Shown here: positions 42,416 through 51,353 of the stretch, piece after piece
How positions within the stretch are numbered: position 1 is the stretch's first letter
Layout of the letters: each line of letters opens with the position of its first letter
NCBI GenBank assembly: GCA_964613945.1
Contig: CAZTJC010000004.1
Location: forward strand, 113,205 to 177,204
Reading direction: 5' to 3'
DNA: 64,000 bases
Origin: JAVVHH01 sp964613945
GTDB lineage: Bacteria; Pseudomonadota; Alphaproteobacteria; Acetobacterales; Acetobacteraceae
Program-made: the position numbers and the translations under genes
Notes under the pieces: generated by a model
The model's input: only the letters and a program-made list of their open reading frames with translations
Databases searched by the model: none
Told to the model about the DNA's origin: nothing

Positions 42416-43768
42416 TTAGTCCTCTGCAAACGGATTCTTAGTGCCGCGCTGCTGCAGGCGGATCGGCACGCCAGGCATCTCGAAGCGTTCGCGCAGGCTG
42501 TTGACCAGATAACGCTGGTAGTCCTCCGGCGTCAGCTCGGCGCGGGTGCCGAACATGATGAACGTCGGTGGCCGCGCCTTGGCCTGGGTCATGTAGCGCA
42601 GCTTGAGCCGGCGGCCCTCGACCATCGGCGGCTGATGCCGCTCGAGCGCCGTCTCGAACCAGCGGTTCAGCTCGCCAGTGCCGACGCGCTTATTCCACGT
42701 CGCATACACGGCGCGCACTGCCGGCATCAGCCGGTCGAGCCCCTGCCCCGTCATGGCCGAAATCTGCACCACGGGGATGCCCTTCATCTGCGCCAGGCTG
42801 GTCTCCAGCCGGTCGGAGATCGCCTTCTTGGTGGCACTGCGATCCACCACCGCATCCCATTTGTTGAGCGCCAGCACGCAGGCGCGGCCTTCGCGCTCGA
42901 TCAGTCGGGCAATCTGCAGATCCTGCTCGTGGATGCCCAGCACAGCGTCGATGGCCAGCACCACGACTTCGGCCATCTTCAGCGCCTCGATGCTGGCGCT
43001 GACCGACATCTTCTCCAGCACTTCCTCGACGCGAGCCTTTTTGCGCAGCCCGGCGGTGTCGACGATCTCGATCGGCCCCACGGCATCACGCAGCAGCACG
43101 GTGATCGAATCGCGCGTCAGGCCAGGCTCCGGCCCGGTGATCATGCGCTCCTCGCCGAGCAGGCGGTTGAGCAGCGTCGACTTGCCGGCGTTCGGGCGGC
43201 CGACGATGGCGAGCTTGAGCGGCTTGTCGTCGGCCTCGTCGGGATCGACCGGATCGGGCAAGCGATCGGCAATTTCGGCCATCAGGTTGGACAGGCCATC
43301 ACCATGCTCGGCGGAGACGGCGACGGGCTCGCCGAGGCCGAGCGAGAACGCTTCCATCGCCATCGACGCGCCGAGGCGGCCCTCGGCCTTGTTGGCGACC
43401 AGCAGGATCGGCCGACCCTGGCGACGGAGCCATTCCGCGAAGTGCCGGTCACCGGAGGTCATGCCGGTGCGGGCATCGACCACGAACACGACCAGGTCGG
43501 CCTGTGACACCGCCGTTTCGGAGGAAGCGCGCATGCGGCTGGCCATCGTGTCCGGCGCGGACTCCTCGAGCCCTGCCGTGTCGACTAGGCGAACCCGGCG
43601 GCCTCGCAGCAGCGCTTCGGCGTCCTTGCGGTCCCGCGTCACGCCCGGCGTATCCGACACGATGGCCGAGCGGCGGCCAGCCAGCTTGTTGAACAGCGTC
43701 GACTTGCCGACGTTCGGGCGCCCGGCGATCACCACCACCGGCAGGTTGGTCGCGGGAAGATCGCTCAT
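42416..43768 (-). CDS. der: Ribosome-associated GTPase Der (EngA)
   Basis: A 450-residue double-GTPase. G1 motifs are GRPNVGKST and GRPNAGKST, G3 motifs DTAGLEESA and DTAGLRKKA, G4 motifs NKAEG and NKWD; a C-terminal KH-like domain follows. It is essential for 50S ribosome maturation. The N-terminal G4 has NKAEG where NKxD is usual. The start overlaps the bamB stop by four bases. The order yfgM-bamB-der is the same as in Escherichia coli. Confidence 0.97.
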   Translation of the reverse strand: MSDLPATNLPVVVIAGRPNVGKSTLFNKLAGRRSAIVSDTPGVTRDRKDAEALLRGRRVRLVDTAGLEESAPDTMASRMRASSETAVSQADLVVFVVDARTGMTSGDRHFAEWLRRQGRPILLVANKAEGRLGASMAMEAFSLGLGEPVAVSAEHGDGLSNLMAEIADRLPDPVDPDEADDKPLKLAIVGRPNAGKSTLLNRLLGEERMITGPEPGLTRDSITVLLRDAVGPIEIVDTAGLRKKARVEEVLEKMSVSASIEALKMAEVVVLAIDAVLGIHEQDLQIARLIEREGRACVLALNKWDAVVDRSATKKAISDRLETSLAQMKGIPVVQISAMTGQGLDRLMPAVRAVYATWNKRVGTGELNRWFETALERHQPPMVEGRRLKLRYMTQAKARPPTFIMFGTRAELTPEDYQRYLVNSLRERFEMPGVPIRLQQRGTKNPFAED

Positions 43769-45087
43769 CGAAATGCCTGAAGCGTGCCGTCATCGCATAG
43801 GATCAGCACCGTGCCGGCAGCGGCGACCGGGGCGACGGAGACGGAGCTGCTCATAGTCTGGGTGCCGAGGATGCGGCCGTCGACCGGGTTGACCGAGACG
43901 GCGATCTGGCTGGTGCCGGCAAGCACCAGCTTGCCGTTGGCCATCAGCGGGCCGCTCCAGAAGATGGGGTCGCGCTGCTTGGCCGGGTCGTCCCAACGGG
44001 GAAGATCCTGTGTCCAGCGGATACGGCCATCGTCGACGCTGATCGCGGTCAGGGCCTGGCCACTGCTCTGCACGAACAGCCAATCACCGGCGATCCAAGG
44101 CGTCTGGCCGCCGCCGATCTCGCGCTCCCACAGGCGACGCCCGGTGCGCAGGTCGAGGGCGACGATCAGGCCGCCAATGCCGATGGCATAGACCCGGCCG
44201 CGGTCGATGACCGGGAGCGCACGGATGGCCGAAAGGTCGACGCTGCTGTTGCGGCCGCGCGAGGAGGCGAGCGTGTCGCTCCAGGCCAGCACGCCACTAT
44301 CGGCGCGGATGGCGACCAGTTCGCCGGAGCCGAAGCCGGCGACCACGAAGCCGTCGCTGATGGCCGGCGCGGCGTCGGTCAGCACGGTAGTGGACGAGTT
44401 GTTGGCGCTGTAGCCCCAGGCACGCTCGCCGGTGGGCAGGCTCAGCGCGATCAGCTGGTCGTCGATGGTGGTGAAGTGCATGCGGTTGTTGGACAGGGTG
44501 GGGCCGGAACGGGCGGGAACGCCGATCTCCTTGCGCCACACGATGCGGCCGCTATCGGCCTCGAGCGCCAGGGCGTCACCGCGCCCGGTGGTGGCGTAGA
44601 CGCGGCCGTTCTCGATGGCGATGCCGCCGCCGATGTTGGTGCTGCGGCTGTCGTCGGCCTCGGTGCTGGTGCGCCAGCGACGGCTGCCGTTGGCGAAATC
44701 GAAAGCGGAAACCGTGCCGTTGCTGTCCATCGCATAGACGGTGCCGTTCAGCACCAGCGGCTGGGAGGTGAGCCGTGCGCGGTAGCCGCCGCCGGCGCCG
44801 ATATCGGCGGTCCAGGCCGGGTTCAAGCCGGTGACGGCGATGTTGCCGGATGCATGGGTGGCGTTGCCGCCGACTTCGGTCCAAGCGGCGACTTGAACAG
44901 GAGGCGGCACGACCACGGCTCGGGTGCTGGCAGTGTCGGCGGAAGCACCGCTGCCGCGGCCACCGAGGATCGCCTCGCGCTTGCCGCTGAGCTTGGCCTT
45001 GTTGTCGCTGAGAATGCTGTCGAACACGCTGCAACCGGCCAGCGTGAGCGGCAGCCCGAGAAGGGCGGCGCGTCGGGTGAGGTTCAT
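43765..45087 (-). CDS. bamB: BamB-like PQQ beta-propeller outer-membrane lipoprotein
   Basis: A 440-residue predicted lipoprotein: signal peptide with lipobox LAGC (Cys19), then a beta-propeller of repeated AxD/W motifs such as VYAMDSNGTVSAFDFANGSR, GDALALEADSGRIVW and LIVALDLRTGRRLWE. BamB supports outer-membrane protein assembly by the BAM complex. It overlaps both the upstream YfgM-like gene and der by four bases, so the three are coupled. Confidence 0.92.
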   Translation of the reverse strand: MNLTRRAALLGLPLTLAGCSVFDSILSDNKAKLSGKREAILGGRGSGASADTASTRAVVVPPPVQVAAWTEVGGNATHASGNIAVTGLNPAWTADIGAGGGYRARLTSQPLVLNGTVYAMDSNGTVSAFDFANGSRRWRTSTEADDSRSTNIGGGIAIENGRVYATTGRGDALALEADSGRIVWRKEIGVPARSGPTLSNNRMHFTTIDDQLIALSLPTGERAWGYSANNSSTTVLTDAAPAISDGFVVAGFGSGELVAIRADSGVLAWSDTLASSRGRNSSVDLSAIRALPVIDRGRVYAIGIGGLIVALDLRTGRRLWEREIGGGQTPWIAGDWLFVQSSGQALTAISVDDGRIRWTQDLPRWDDPAKQRDPIFWSGPLMANGKLVLAGTSQIAVSVNPVDGRILGTQTMSSSVSVAPVAAAGTVLILCDDGTLQAFR

Positions 45088-45782
45088 CCCTGCTTATCCT
45101 GGTTTGCCGGCGCCTGTGACTCGGGTGCGACGCCGAGCCGGGTCAAAAGTCCGTTGGCGCGCGCGCGCACGCCGGCCGGGGCGCCTGGCATGGCGACGAT
45201 CTCGCGCAGTGCCGTTTCGGCACCGGCATTGTCCCCGGTGCGCAGCTTGAGCCAGGCACGCGCCTCGAGCGCCAGGGGCCGCCAAGGTTCGCCGGGAGCG
45301 GCGAGCGACTGGATGCGGCCTTCGACGACGCCGGGCTCACCGGTATCGACCTGATGCTGCACCCACAGCATGTCGGCTGCACTGCGTAGGCTGCGATCAG
45401 CCTGCTCGTCGGCCGAGACCTGGTTCCACAGCGCCAGCGCGCCGGGAAGATCGCCGTTGTTGGCCTTCAACGCCGCCTCGCGCAGGCGGGCGAGAGAGCG
45501 GTAACCGCTCGGCCCGTCGGTGCCGATATCCGCGTAGGTGTTGAGCGCCTGGGCACGCTCGGGTGAAGCGGCCGGGGCGGATTGCTGGTCCATGGCGGCC
45601 AGGAAGCGGACGGCGACGGCCTCGCGCCCACCGCGTTGCCGCGACTGGAGCACCTGCCATCCCGCGACGCCGGCCACGATCAGCACGATGACGATGGCCA
45701 ACAGGACCCCGTAGCGCTGGAACAGGCGACGGGCCCGCTCCGCACGCAGATCCTCGTTCACCTCGTCGAAAATGTCAGCCAC
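45084..45782 (-). CDS. YfgM-like membrane-anchored tetratricopeptide protein
   Basis: A 232-residue protein starting with the family-typical VADIFDEVNEDLRAERARRL, then one membrane helix (YGVLLAIVIVLIVAGVAGWQV) and a periplasmic helical TPR-like domain (YRSLARLREAALKANNGD). It resembles YfgM/DUF2659 proteins that assist periplasmic chaperones and SecYEG clients. A GTG start at 45782 with GGGGGT upstream is chosen; ATG codons further upstream (45807, 45854) would add non-conserved sequence and approach the divergent gene. Confidence 0.85.
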   Translation of the reverse strand: MADIFDEVNEDLRAERARRLFQRYGVLLAIVIVLIVAGVAGWQVLQSRQRGGREAVAVRFLAAMDQQSAPAASPERAQALNTYADIGTDGPSGYRSLARLREAALKANNGDLPGALALWNQVSADEQADRSLRSAADMLWVQHQVDTGEPGVVEGRIQSLAAPGEPWRPLALEARAWLKLRTGDNAGAETALREIVAMPGAPAGVRARANGLLTRLGVAPESQAPANQDKQG

Positions 45783-45876
45783 CGGCACCCCCAAAGTCGG
45801 GCGGACCATACTGGCGCGGCTGATGGAGGGCAAACGCCGTAACCACTCCTTCATCTATTGATGGTGTGATGCGTCC

Positions 45877-46233
45877 ATGCGGTATCCCCTTCTCCTGCTG
45901 TTGATGGCGCTTGGCGGCTGTGCGCCGCTTATCGGCGCTGAAATCGGCAGCGTCGCGGTGTTCGGCCGCGGCCTGGGCGATATCGGCGTCTCGGCGGCGA
46001 CGGGACGGGACTGCTCGGTCGTCCGGCTCGACAGCGGCAGGACATATTGCGCGCCGCGGGTCGACACGCCGCCGCCGCAGCCGTTCTGCACGCGCTCGTT
46101 GGGTCCGGTAACCTGCTGGGCGGATCCGTACCTGGTGCCGCAGCACCAGCACGAAGTGGCCGACACGCCGCCGCCGACCGAGGATCAACTTCGATACCGC
46201 GCGGCGCGATGGCCGAAATCGATCTTCTTCTGA
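45877..46233 (+). CDS. Small predicted lipoprotein, unknown
   Basis: A 118-residue protein with a signal peptide and lipobox LGGC (Cys15). The mature part contains GRDCSVVRLDSGRTYCAP and PQPFCTRSLGPVTCWADP, giving four Cys that may form two disulfides, and a Pro-rich tail. It recalls small uncharacterised lipoproteins common in Acetobacteraceae. It is divergent from the YfgM-like gene and convergent with the TonB-like gene, three bases apart. Confidence 0.7.
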   Translation: MRYPLLLLLMALGGCAPLIGAEIGSVAVFGRGLGDIGVSAATGRDCSVVRLDSGRTYCAPRVDTPPPQPFCTRSLGPVTCWADPYLVPQHQHEVADTPPPTEDQLRYRAARWPKSIFF

Positions 46234-46236
46234 GCG

Positions 46237-46962
46237 CTACCGGTCGCCCATCGCGAAGCGGATATTGACCACATAATCGTAGGGCACGGCAGCGCCCCCG
46301 GCGCGGGCCGGGCGGAAGCGCCAGAGCTCGACCGCGCGCCGTGCCTCCTGATCGAGGTCCGCATTGCCGCTGCTGGCCAGCACCTCGACACCGAGGGCCT
46401 GGCCGTTGGGAGCCACCTTGACCACCAGTTGCACGGTGCCTTCGGCGCCGATCTTCGCGGCTTTGGCCGGGTAATGCGGCGGTTGATTGCGATAGCGGGC
46501 ATCGGGCGCCGGTGGCACGACGTTCTCACCGGTGACGCTGAGCGCGTCGAGATCCTCGCCGGCATTGCCGAGATTGACCGTTGGTGCCGTCGGCGCCGCT
46601 TGCTGCGGCTTGGCTTGCGGTGCGGGCTGCGAGGGTGGCGGGGCGGCAGCCGTCTGCGCCGGCGCGTCCTTGGTCTCCGGCAGTGCGGGCGTGGGCCGGC
46701 TGGCAGTTTGAACAGGAGCGGGCTTGCTGTCCGGAGCCGCGGAGGCGGGAGCCGGCGGGGGCGGTGTACCGCGCGTTTCAGCAGGTTGCTGCACCATCTC
46801 GACCTCGAGCGGTTTTTGCGGCGGCGGCAGGGTGCGGCCGGGCCGAAGCAGCAGGGCGCCGACCGCAGCCACATGCAGCAGGAACGAGATGGCAGCCGCG
46901 ATGTTGTCGCGGCGAGAACGGCGCCGGGTCGCGGAAGGCGGCCGGCGAGTGGCCGTTAGCAC
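46237..46962 (-). CDS. TonB-family energy transducer protein
   Basis: A 241-residue protein: a basic N-terminus, one membrane helix (IAAAISFLLHVAAVGALLL), a Pro/Ala/Gln-rich periplasmic linker of about 100 residues, and a C-terminal TonB fold (YPAKAAKIGAEGTVQLVVKV, VEVLASSGNADLDQEARRAV, WRFRPA). It should couple ExbBD energy to outer-membrane receptors, but no exbB, exbD or receptor is adjacent. A GTG at 46962, one base after the CDF stop, is the likeliest start. Confidence 0.85.
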   Translation of the reverse strand: MLTATRRPPSATRRRSRRDNIAAAISFLLHVAAVGALLLRPGRTLPPPQKPLEVEMVQQPAETRGTPPPPAPASAAPDSKPAPVQTASRPTPALPETKDAPAQTAAAPPPSQPAPQAKPQQAAPTAPTVNLGNAGEDLDALSVTGENVVPPAPDARYRNQPPHYPAKAAKIGAEGTVQLVVKVAPNGQALGVEVLASSGNADLDQEARRAVELWRFRPARAGGAAVPYDYVVNIRFAMGDR

Positions 46963-46963
46963 G

Positions 46964-47905
46964 TCAGAGGACCAGCACCCCAGAGTGCTTGGCCTTGGCC
47001 TCCGGCTCGACATGGATCGTGACCACCAGGCCTGGCGTCTCGGCCTTCAGCGCCGCCTCGACACGGTCGCAGATCGCATGCGCCTCGGCGACCTGCATGG
47101 AGCCCGGCACGACCAAATGGAATTCCAGATAGGTGGTCCGCCCGGCTAGTCGCATGCGAAGGTCGTGAGCCTCGATCGCCCCTTCGGCGCTTCGGTTTAG
47201 CACCTCGCGCGTCCGGTCCATGACGCCCTCGTTCGGCGCCTCGTCCATCAAGCCGCCGACGCTCTCGCGCATCACACCCCAGCCGGACCACAGCACGTGC
47301 AGACCGACCACCATCGCGACCGCACCGTCGAGCCAGGCGATGCCGCTCACCAGCACGGCACCCACCCCGACCAGCACACCGCCGGAGGTGGCGACATCGC
47401 TCCACAGATGGCGCGAATCCGCTTTGAGCGCGGCCGAGCGGCTGCGCTTTCCCACCGCGCCGAGCACCACGGCCCAGCCGCCATTGATCGCGGTTGCCAC
47501 CAGGCTCAGCGCCAGCCCGGACCAGACGGACACGATCGGCTCGGGCGCCCGCCAGCTCTGCCAGCCGCTACGGAAGATGGACAGCGCCGCGACGATGATC
47601 AGCACGCCGACGATGACGGCGGCGAAGAACTCGGCCTTGTCGTGCCCATAGGGATGGTTCTTGTCGGCCGGACGCGCTGCATAGAACAGCGCGGCCGCAG
47701 CGACGATGCTGGCCGCCACGTTGACCACACTCTCCAGCGCATCCGAATACAACGCCGAGCTGCCGGTCACCCACCAAGCGCCGGCCTTCAACGCCAGAAC
47801 CAGCGCACCGACGCCGATCGATAACAGCGCGACGTTTTTAACTTTGTCCAAGATCAGCCCCCGCTTCCGGCTGTAACCCGGCTGTAGCCGCGCCGTAAAC
47901 GCCAT
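46964..47905 (-). CDS. Cation diffusion facilitator (CDF) family metal exporter
   Basis: A 313-residue inner-membrane transporter with about six helices. Metal-site motifs are SALYSDALESVVNV (helix II), HPYGHDKAEFFAA and, in helix V, HLWSDVATSGGVL; a cytosolic ferredoxin-like domain follows with HDLRMRLAGRTTYLEFHLVV and HAICDRVEAALK. Family members export Zn, Fe, Co or Mn in exchange for protons. The TonB-like gene follows after one base, suggesting metal-related co-regulation. Confidence 0.92.
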   Translation of the reverse strand: MAFTARLQPGYSRKRGLILDKVKNVALLSIGVGALVLALKAGAWWVTGSSALYSDALESVVNVAASIVAAAALFYAARPADKNHPYGHDKAEFFAAVIVGVLIIVAALSIFRSGWQSWRAPEPIVSVWSGLALSLVATAINGGWAVVLGAVGKRSRSAALKADSRHLWSDVATSGGVLVGVGAVLVSGIAWLDGAVAMVVGLHVLWSGWGVMRESVGGLMDEAPNEGVMDRTREVLNRSAEGAIEAHDLRMRLAGRTTYLEFHLVVPGSMQVAEAHAICDRVEAALKAETPGLVVTIHVEPEAKAKHSGVLVL

Positions 47906-47941
47906 ACCGCAACCCGGTCCCCGTCACATCGTTGCCGATCC

Positions 47942-49393
47942 ATGGCATCCAGCTCAGAACAGCCGTCCGGCGACGTTTTCACCACCGACGTTCCAGCACG
48001 GCTGGACCGTTTGCCCTGGGCACGGTTTCACTGGCTGGTGGTGGTGGCGCTCGGCATCACCTGGATTCTCGACGGGCTCGAGGTGACGCTGGTCGGCTCG
48101 CTCGCCAGCGCCATCACCGGCAGCCCAAGTCTCGGCCTCGACAGCGCCAGCTTCGGGCTCACGGCGTCGGCCTACCTGGCGGGCGCGGTCGTGGGCGCAC
48201 TCGGGTTCGGTTGGTTGACTGACCGATGGGGGCGCAAGCGGCTCTTCACCATCACGGTGCTGGTCTATCTGGTGGCAACCGTCGGCTCCGGGCTGGCCTG
48301 GAATTTCTGGTCGTTCGCGATCTTCCGCTTCTTCACCGGTGCCGGCATCGGTGGCGAATATGCGGCCGTGAACGCGACCATCCAGGAGCTGATCCCGGCC
48401 CGCCGCCGCGGCTTCACCGATCTTTGCATCAACGGCAGCTTCTGGCTCGGCGCCGCGCTCGGGGCCAGCAGCGCCCTGATCGTGCTCGACCCGGCGATCG
48501 TCAGCCCGGAATGGGGCTGGCGAGCGGCCTTCATCATCGGCGGCGTGATCGGGCTCGGCGTGCTGTTCCTTCGCAGTTGGATCCCCGAAAGCCCGCGCTG
48601 GCTGATGACGCATGGCGACCCGGAGGAGGCGAGCCGGATTGTCGAACAGATCGAGCGCCGGGTCAAAGCCGAGACGGGCGCGCCGTTGCCGCCAGTGCCG
48701 GACGAGACATTGCGACTGCGACGGCACCAGGGCGATTGGTTCGTGCCGAGCCTGCGTGTGTTGGCAACGACCTATCGCAAGCGCGCGCTGGTCGGGGTGG
48801 TGCTGATGGCGGCGCAGGCATTCTGCTACAACGCCGTGTTCTTCACCTACTCTCTGGTGCTGACCAAGTTCTACGACGTCCCGGGCAAGTCGGTCGGCTG
48901 GTATATCCTGCCGTTCGCGGCGGGTAATCTGCTGGGGCCGATCGTGTTGGGGCGGTTGTTCGACAGCGTGGGGCGCCGGGTCATGATCGGAGCGACGTAT
49001 GGGCTGTCGGGGCTGTTGCTGGCGGCGTCCGGATGGGCGTTCGCCGCGGGATGGCTGGACGCGACAGGGCAGACGGTGGCCTGGAGCGTGATCTTCTTCT
49101 TCGCCTCCGCTGCCGCGTCGTCGGCCTACCTGACGGTGGGCGAGACGTTTCCGCTCGAGGTGCGGGCGATCGCCATTGCGTTGTTCTACGCGTTCGGCAC
49201 CGGCGTGGGCGGGGTTGCCGGACCCAGCGTGTTCGGGGCGCTGATCCAGACGGGGTCGCGGCACGAATTGCTGCTCGGCTACCTGTTCGGCGGGGCGCTG
49301 ATGCTGATTGCGGGGGCTGTAGCGTTTGTGTGGGGCACGGACGCGGAAAAGCGCTCCCTCGAAACGGTCGCGCCGCCACTATCCGCAGCATGA
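47942..49393 (+). CDS. MFS transporter, sugar/organic acid porter type
   Basis: A 483-residue carrier with 12 helices. RFHWLVVVALGITWILDGLE begins helix I, GWLTDRWGRKRLF is the loop 2-3 signature, FFTGAGIGGEYAAVNATIQE is helix IV, and PESPRWLMTHGDPEEA is the sugar-porter loop after helix VI. An enlarged central loop is present. Substrate cannot be assigned. It diverges from the CDF gene across 36 bases. Confidence 0.88.
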   Translation: MASSSEQPSGDVFTTDVPARLDRLPWARFHWLVVVALGITWILDGLEVTLVGSLASAITGSPSLGLDSASFGLTASAYLAGAVVGALGFGWLTDRWGRKRLFTITVLVYLVATVGSGLAWNFWSFAIFRFFTGAGIGGEYAAVNATIQELIPARRRGFTDLCINGSFWLGAALGASSALIVLDPAIVSPEWGWRAAFIIGGVIGLGVLFLRSWIPESPRWLMTHGDPEEASRIVEQIERRVKAETGAPLPPVPDETLRLRRHQGDWFVPSLRVLATTYRKRALVGVVLMAAQAFCYNAVFFTYSLVLTKFYDVPGKSVGWYILPFAAGNLLGPIVLGRLFDSVGRRVMIGATYGLSGLLLAASGWAFAAGWLDATGQTVAWSVIFFFASAAASSAYLTVGETFPLEVRAIAIALFYAFGTGVGGVAGPSVFGALIQTGSRHELLLGYLFGGALMLIAGAVAFVWGTDAEKRSLETVAPPLSAA

Positions 49394-49416
49394 AACCGTC
49401 CTAGACGTTCGGCGTT
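49392..49416 (+). promoter_or_regulatory. EcfG promoter-like motif upstream of csbD-like gene
   Basis: GAAAC (49392-49396), a 16-base spacer and CGTT (49413-49416) match the alphaproteobacterial general-stress consensus GGAAC-N16-17-CGTT with one mismatch, 33 bases before the csbD-like start. The -35 lies at the very end of the MFS gene. Confidence 0.5.
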
Positions 49417-49449
49417 TTAACAAATGACGGCAATGTCGCCGCTAGGAAG

Positions 49450-49641
49450 ATGAACATGGTTGACGAGAACCGCGTTGAGGGTGCCTGGGACAAGCTCAAG
49501 GGCAACGTCAAGGAAGGCGTGGGCAAGCTGACCGGCGACGAGAAGCTGCAGGCTGAAGGCAAGGCCGACCAGGTTAAGGGTTCGACCGAGAGCACCGTCG
49601 GTGGCGCCAAGGACACCGTCCGCGACGCGCTCGACAAGTAA
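49450..49641 (+). CDS. CsbD-family stress protein
   Basis: A 63-residue hydrophilic protein, MVDENRVEGAWDKLKGNVKE and so on, with the repeating G-x-K-x-T/E pattern of CsbD. Members are small, intrinsically flexible general-stress proteins of unknown mechanism. It has a promoter-like motif of the EcfG type upstream and a hairpin terminator downstream, so it appears to be a single-gene unit. Confidence 0.92.
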   Translation: MNMVDENRVEGAWDKLKGNVKEGVGKLTGDEKLQAEGKADQVKGSTESTVGGAKDTVRDALDK

Positions 49642-49648
49642 TTCATCG

Positions 49649-49672
49649 GCGGGCGCCTAATCAGGCGCCCGC
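49649..49672 (+). terminator. Hairpin after the csbD-like gene
   Basis: GCGGGCGCCT and AGGCGCCCGC pair perfectly around AATC, eight bases after the csbD-like stop; only weak T content follows. Confidence 0.7.
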
Positions 49673-49685
49673 AACTCGGCTATTT

Positions 49686-49716
49686 TGCCCCATATCTAAG
49701 CTGCATTTTTGGGGCA
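49686..49716 (+). promoter_or_regulatory. Inverted repeat over the flavin reductase leader
   Basis: TGCCCCA (49686-49692) and TGGGGCA (49710-49716) are separated by 17 bases, and the second arm includes the GGGG that would serve as ribosome-binding site for the TTG start at 49723. It could be an operator or an mRNA hairpin that masks the site. Confidence 0.35.
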
Positions 49717-49722
49717 CCAACG

Positions 49723-50214
49723 TTGATCGAAAAATCCACCTATCGCGAAGCGATGGCCCGACTGGGTGCGGCCGTGAATATTATAACCACTGTTGATGGA
49801 ACCGGCCGACGTGGGCTGACGGCGTCGGCAGTGTGTAGCGTGACCGATAATCCGCCCACACTACTCCTGTGCATCAATCGCGACAGCGACATGAACGAGG
49901 CGTTCAAAGCCAGCGGAATATTGTGCGTGAATACGTTGGGTGCCGCGCAGGAGCATCTGTCACCGGTGTTCGCCAGCATGACCGGCGCTACGCAGAGCGA
50001 GCGGTTCGCGCAGGCCGAATGGACCACGCTGGCAACCGGCGCACCAGTGCTGCAAGGCGCCATCGTGTCGTTCGACTGCCGCATCACGCAGTCAACCGAA
50101 GTCGGCACCCACACGGTGTTTTTCTGCGAGGTCGAAGCTTTGCAGTCGAGCACGGAAAGCGCCGGCCTGATCTATTTCGGCCGGGCCTATCACCGCATCG
50201 TCGTCGACGCCTGA
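49723..50214 (+). CDS. Flavin reductase domain protein (RutF/HpaC-like)
   Basis: A 163-residue FMN-binding split-barrel protein. YREAMARLGAAVNIITTVDG, GLTASAVCSVTDNPPTLLLC and the C-terminal LIYFGRAYHRI match short-chain flavin reductases that supply FMNH2 to two-component monooxygenases. No oxygenase partner is adjacent. It uses a TTG start at 49723; the only later ATG would remove the conserved first helix. A perfect 15-base stem separates it from livJ. Confidence 0.9.
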   Translation: MIEKSTYREAMARLGAAVNIITTVDGTGRRGLTASAVCSVTDNPPTLLLCINRDSDMNEAFKASGILCVNTLGAAQEHLSPVFASMTGATQSERFAQAEWTTLATGAPVLQGAIVSFDCRITQSTEVGTHTVFFCEVEALQSSTESAGLIYFGRAYHRIVVDA

Positions 50215-50223
50215 TCGGTCGGA

Positions 50224-50254
50224 ACGTGGCGCCCTTTCGGAAAGGGCGCCACGT
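50224..50254. terminator. Bidirectional stem-loop between flavin reductase and livJ genes
   Basis: Two 15-base arms (ACGTGGCGCCCTTTC and its exact complement) pair around a single G, lying between the convergent 3' ends at 50214 and 50259. Confidence 0.8.
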
Positions 50255-50258
50255 CAGC

Positions 50259-51353
50259 TCATAGTTCCTTGTACTTGCCGTCCTTCCAGATATAGAAGAC
50301 GTAGTCGGCGGCGGTGATGTCGCCCTTCTTGTCGAACGAGATCGGACCCAGGACGGTATCCATCTTCTGGCCGCTGTGCATCACATCGGCGACCTTCTTG
50401 CTGTCGATCGTGTTGGCCTTCTTCGCCGCATCGGCCCACACCTGGAGCGCGGCATAGGTGTAGAGCGTGTAGCCCTCCGGGTCGTAGTTCGAGAGCTTGA
50501 ACTCGTCGACCACGGCCTTGGCGGTCGGGCGGTTGCGCGGATCAGCCGGGAAGGTCATCAGCGTGCCCTGCCCCGCATCGCCGGCGATCTGCCAGAACTC
50601 GTTGGTGACCAGGGCGTCGCCGCCGACCACCGTCTCGTTCATGCCCTGCTCCTTGGCCTGGCGGGCGATCAATCCGGTCTCGGTATGGTAACCGCCGATG
50701 TAGACCACTTCGATGCCGGCCTGCTTCATGCGGCTAACGATCGCCGAATAATCGCGCTCGCCCGGCGTGTAGGCAGCGGTCATCGTGGGCTTGACACCGT
50801 TGGCCTCCAACGCCTTTTGGGTCTCGTCAGCCAGGCCTTTGCCGTAAGCCGAGTTGTCGTTGAGGATGGCGATCTTCTTGCCCTTGAAGTTGTCTGCCAG
50901 ATACTTGCCGGCGATTGCACCCTGCTGGTCGTCGCGGCCGCAGACGCGGAAGGTGTTCCAGGCGCCGTCATCGGTGTACTTCGGATTGGTGCTGGCCGGG
51001 CTGATCTGGAGGATGCCTTCCTCGGTATAGACCTTGCTGGCCGGGATGGAACTGCCGGAACAATAATGCCCGGCGACGACCGCCACTTTCTTGCTGGCCA
51101 TCTGGTTGGCGACCGACACGGCCTGACGCGGGTCGCAGGCATCGTCGCCTACGTCGAGCACGAGCTTCTGGCCCATGACGCCGCCAGCCTTGTTGATGTC
51201 CGCAACGGCTTTCTCGGCGCCGGCCTTCATCTGCGCGCCGACGGCGGCGTAGTTGCCAGTCATGGGGCCTACGGTTGCGACATGAATGTCGGCCTGGGCG
51301 GTGGCGCCGAGCGCGAGAATCGCGGCTCCGGCGAGCAAGGCAGTGCGTAACAT
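50259..51353 (-). CDS. livJ: Branched-chain amino acid ABC transporter, periplasmic substrate-binding protein
   Basis: A 364-residue type I periplasmic binding protein. Signal peptide MLRTALLAGAAILALGATAQA, then DIHVATVGPMTGNYAAVGAQ, GGVMGQKLVLDVGDDACDP, HYCSGSSIPASKVY, and ERDYSAIVSRMKQAGIEVVY. The paired Cys around CDP and HYCSG are typical of the LivJ/LivK group. It very probably serves the LivHMGF permease encoded upstream at 52.9-56.7 kb. Start ATG at 51353 follows GGAGAACG. Ligand could also be an amide or aromatic acid. Confidence 0.92.
   Translation of the reverse strand: MLRTALLAGAAILALGATAQADIHVATVGPMTGNYAAVGAQMKAGAEKAVADINKAGGVMGQKLVLDVGDDACDPRQAVSVANQMASKKVAVVAGHYCSGSSIPASKVYTEEGILQISPASTNPKYTDDGAWNTFRVCGRDDQQGAIAGKYLADNFKGKKIAILNDNSAYGKGLADETQKALEANGVKPTMTAAYTPGERDYSAIVSRMKQAGIEVVYIGGYHTETGLIARQAKEQGMNETVVGGDALVTNEFWQIAGDAGQGTLMTFPADPRNRPTAKAVVDEFKLSNYDPEGYTLYTYAALQVWADAAKKANTIDSKKVADVMHSGQKMDTVLGPISFDKKGDITAADYVFYIWKDGKYKEL

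Noticed and set aside
47954..49264. Long minus-strand frame opposite the MFS gene
   Set aside because: Charged, repeat-poor antisense product with no start signal, while the plus strand encodes a clear 12-helix carrier.
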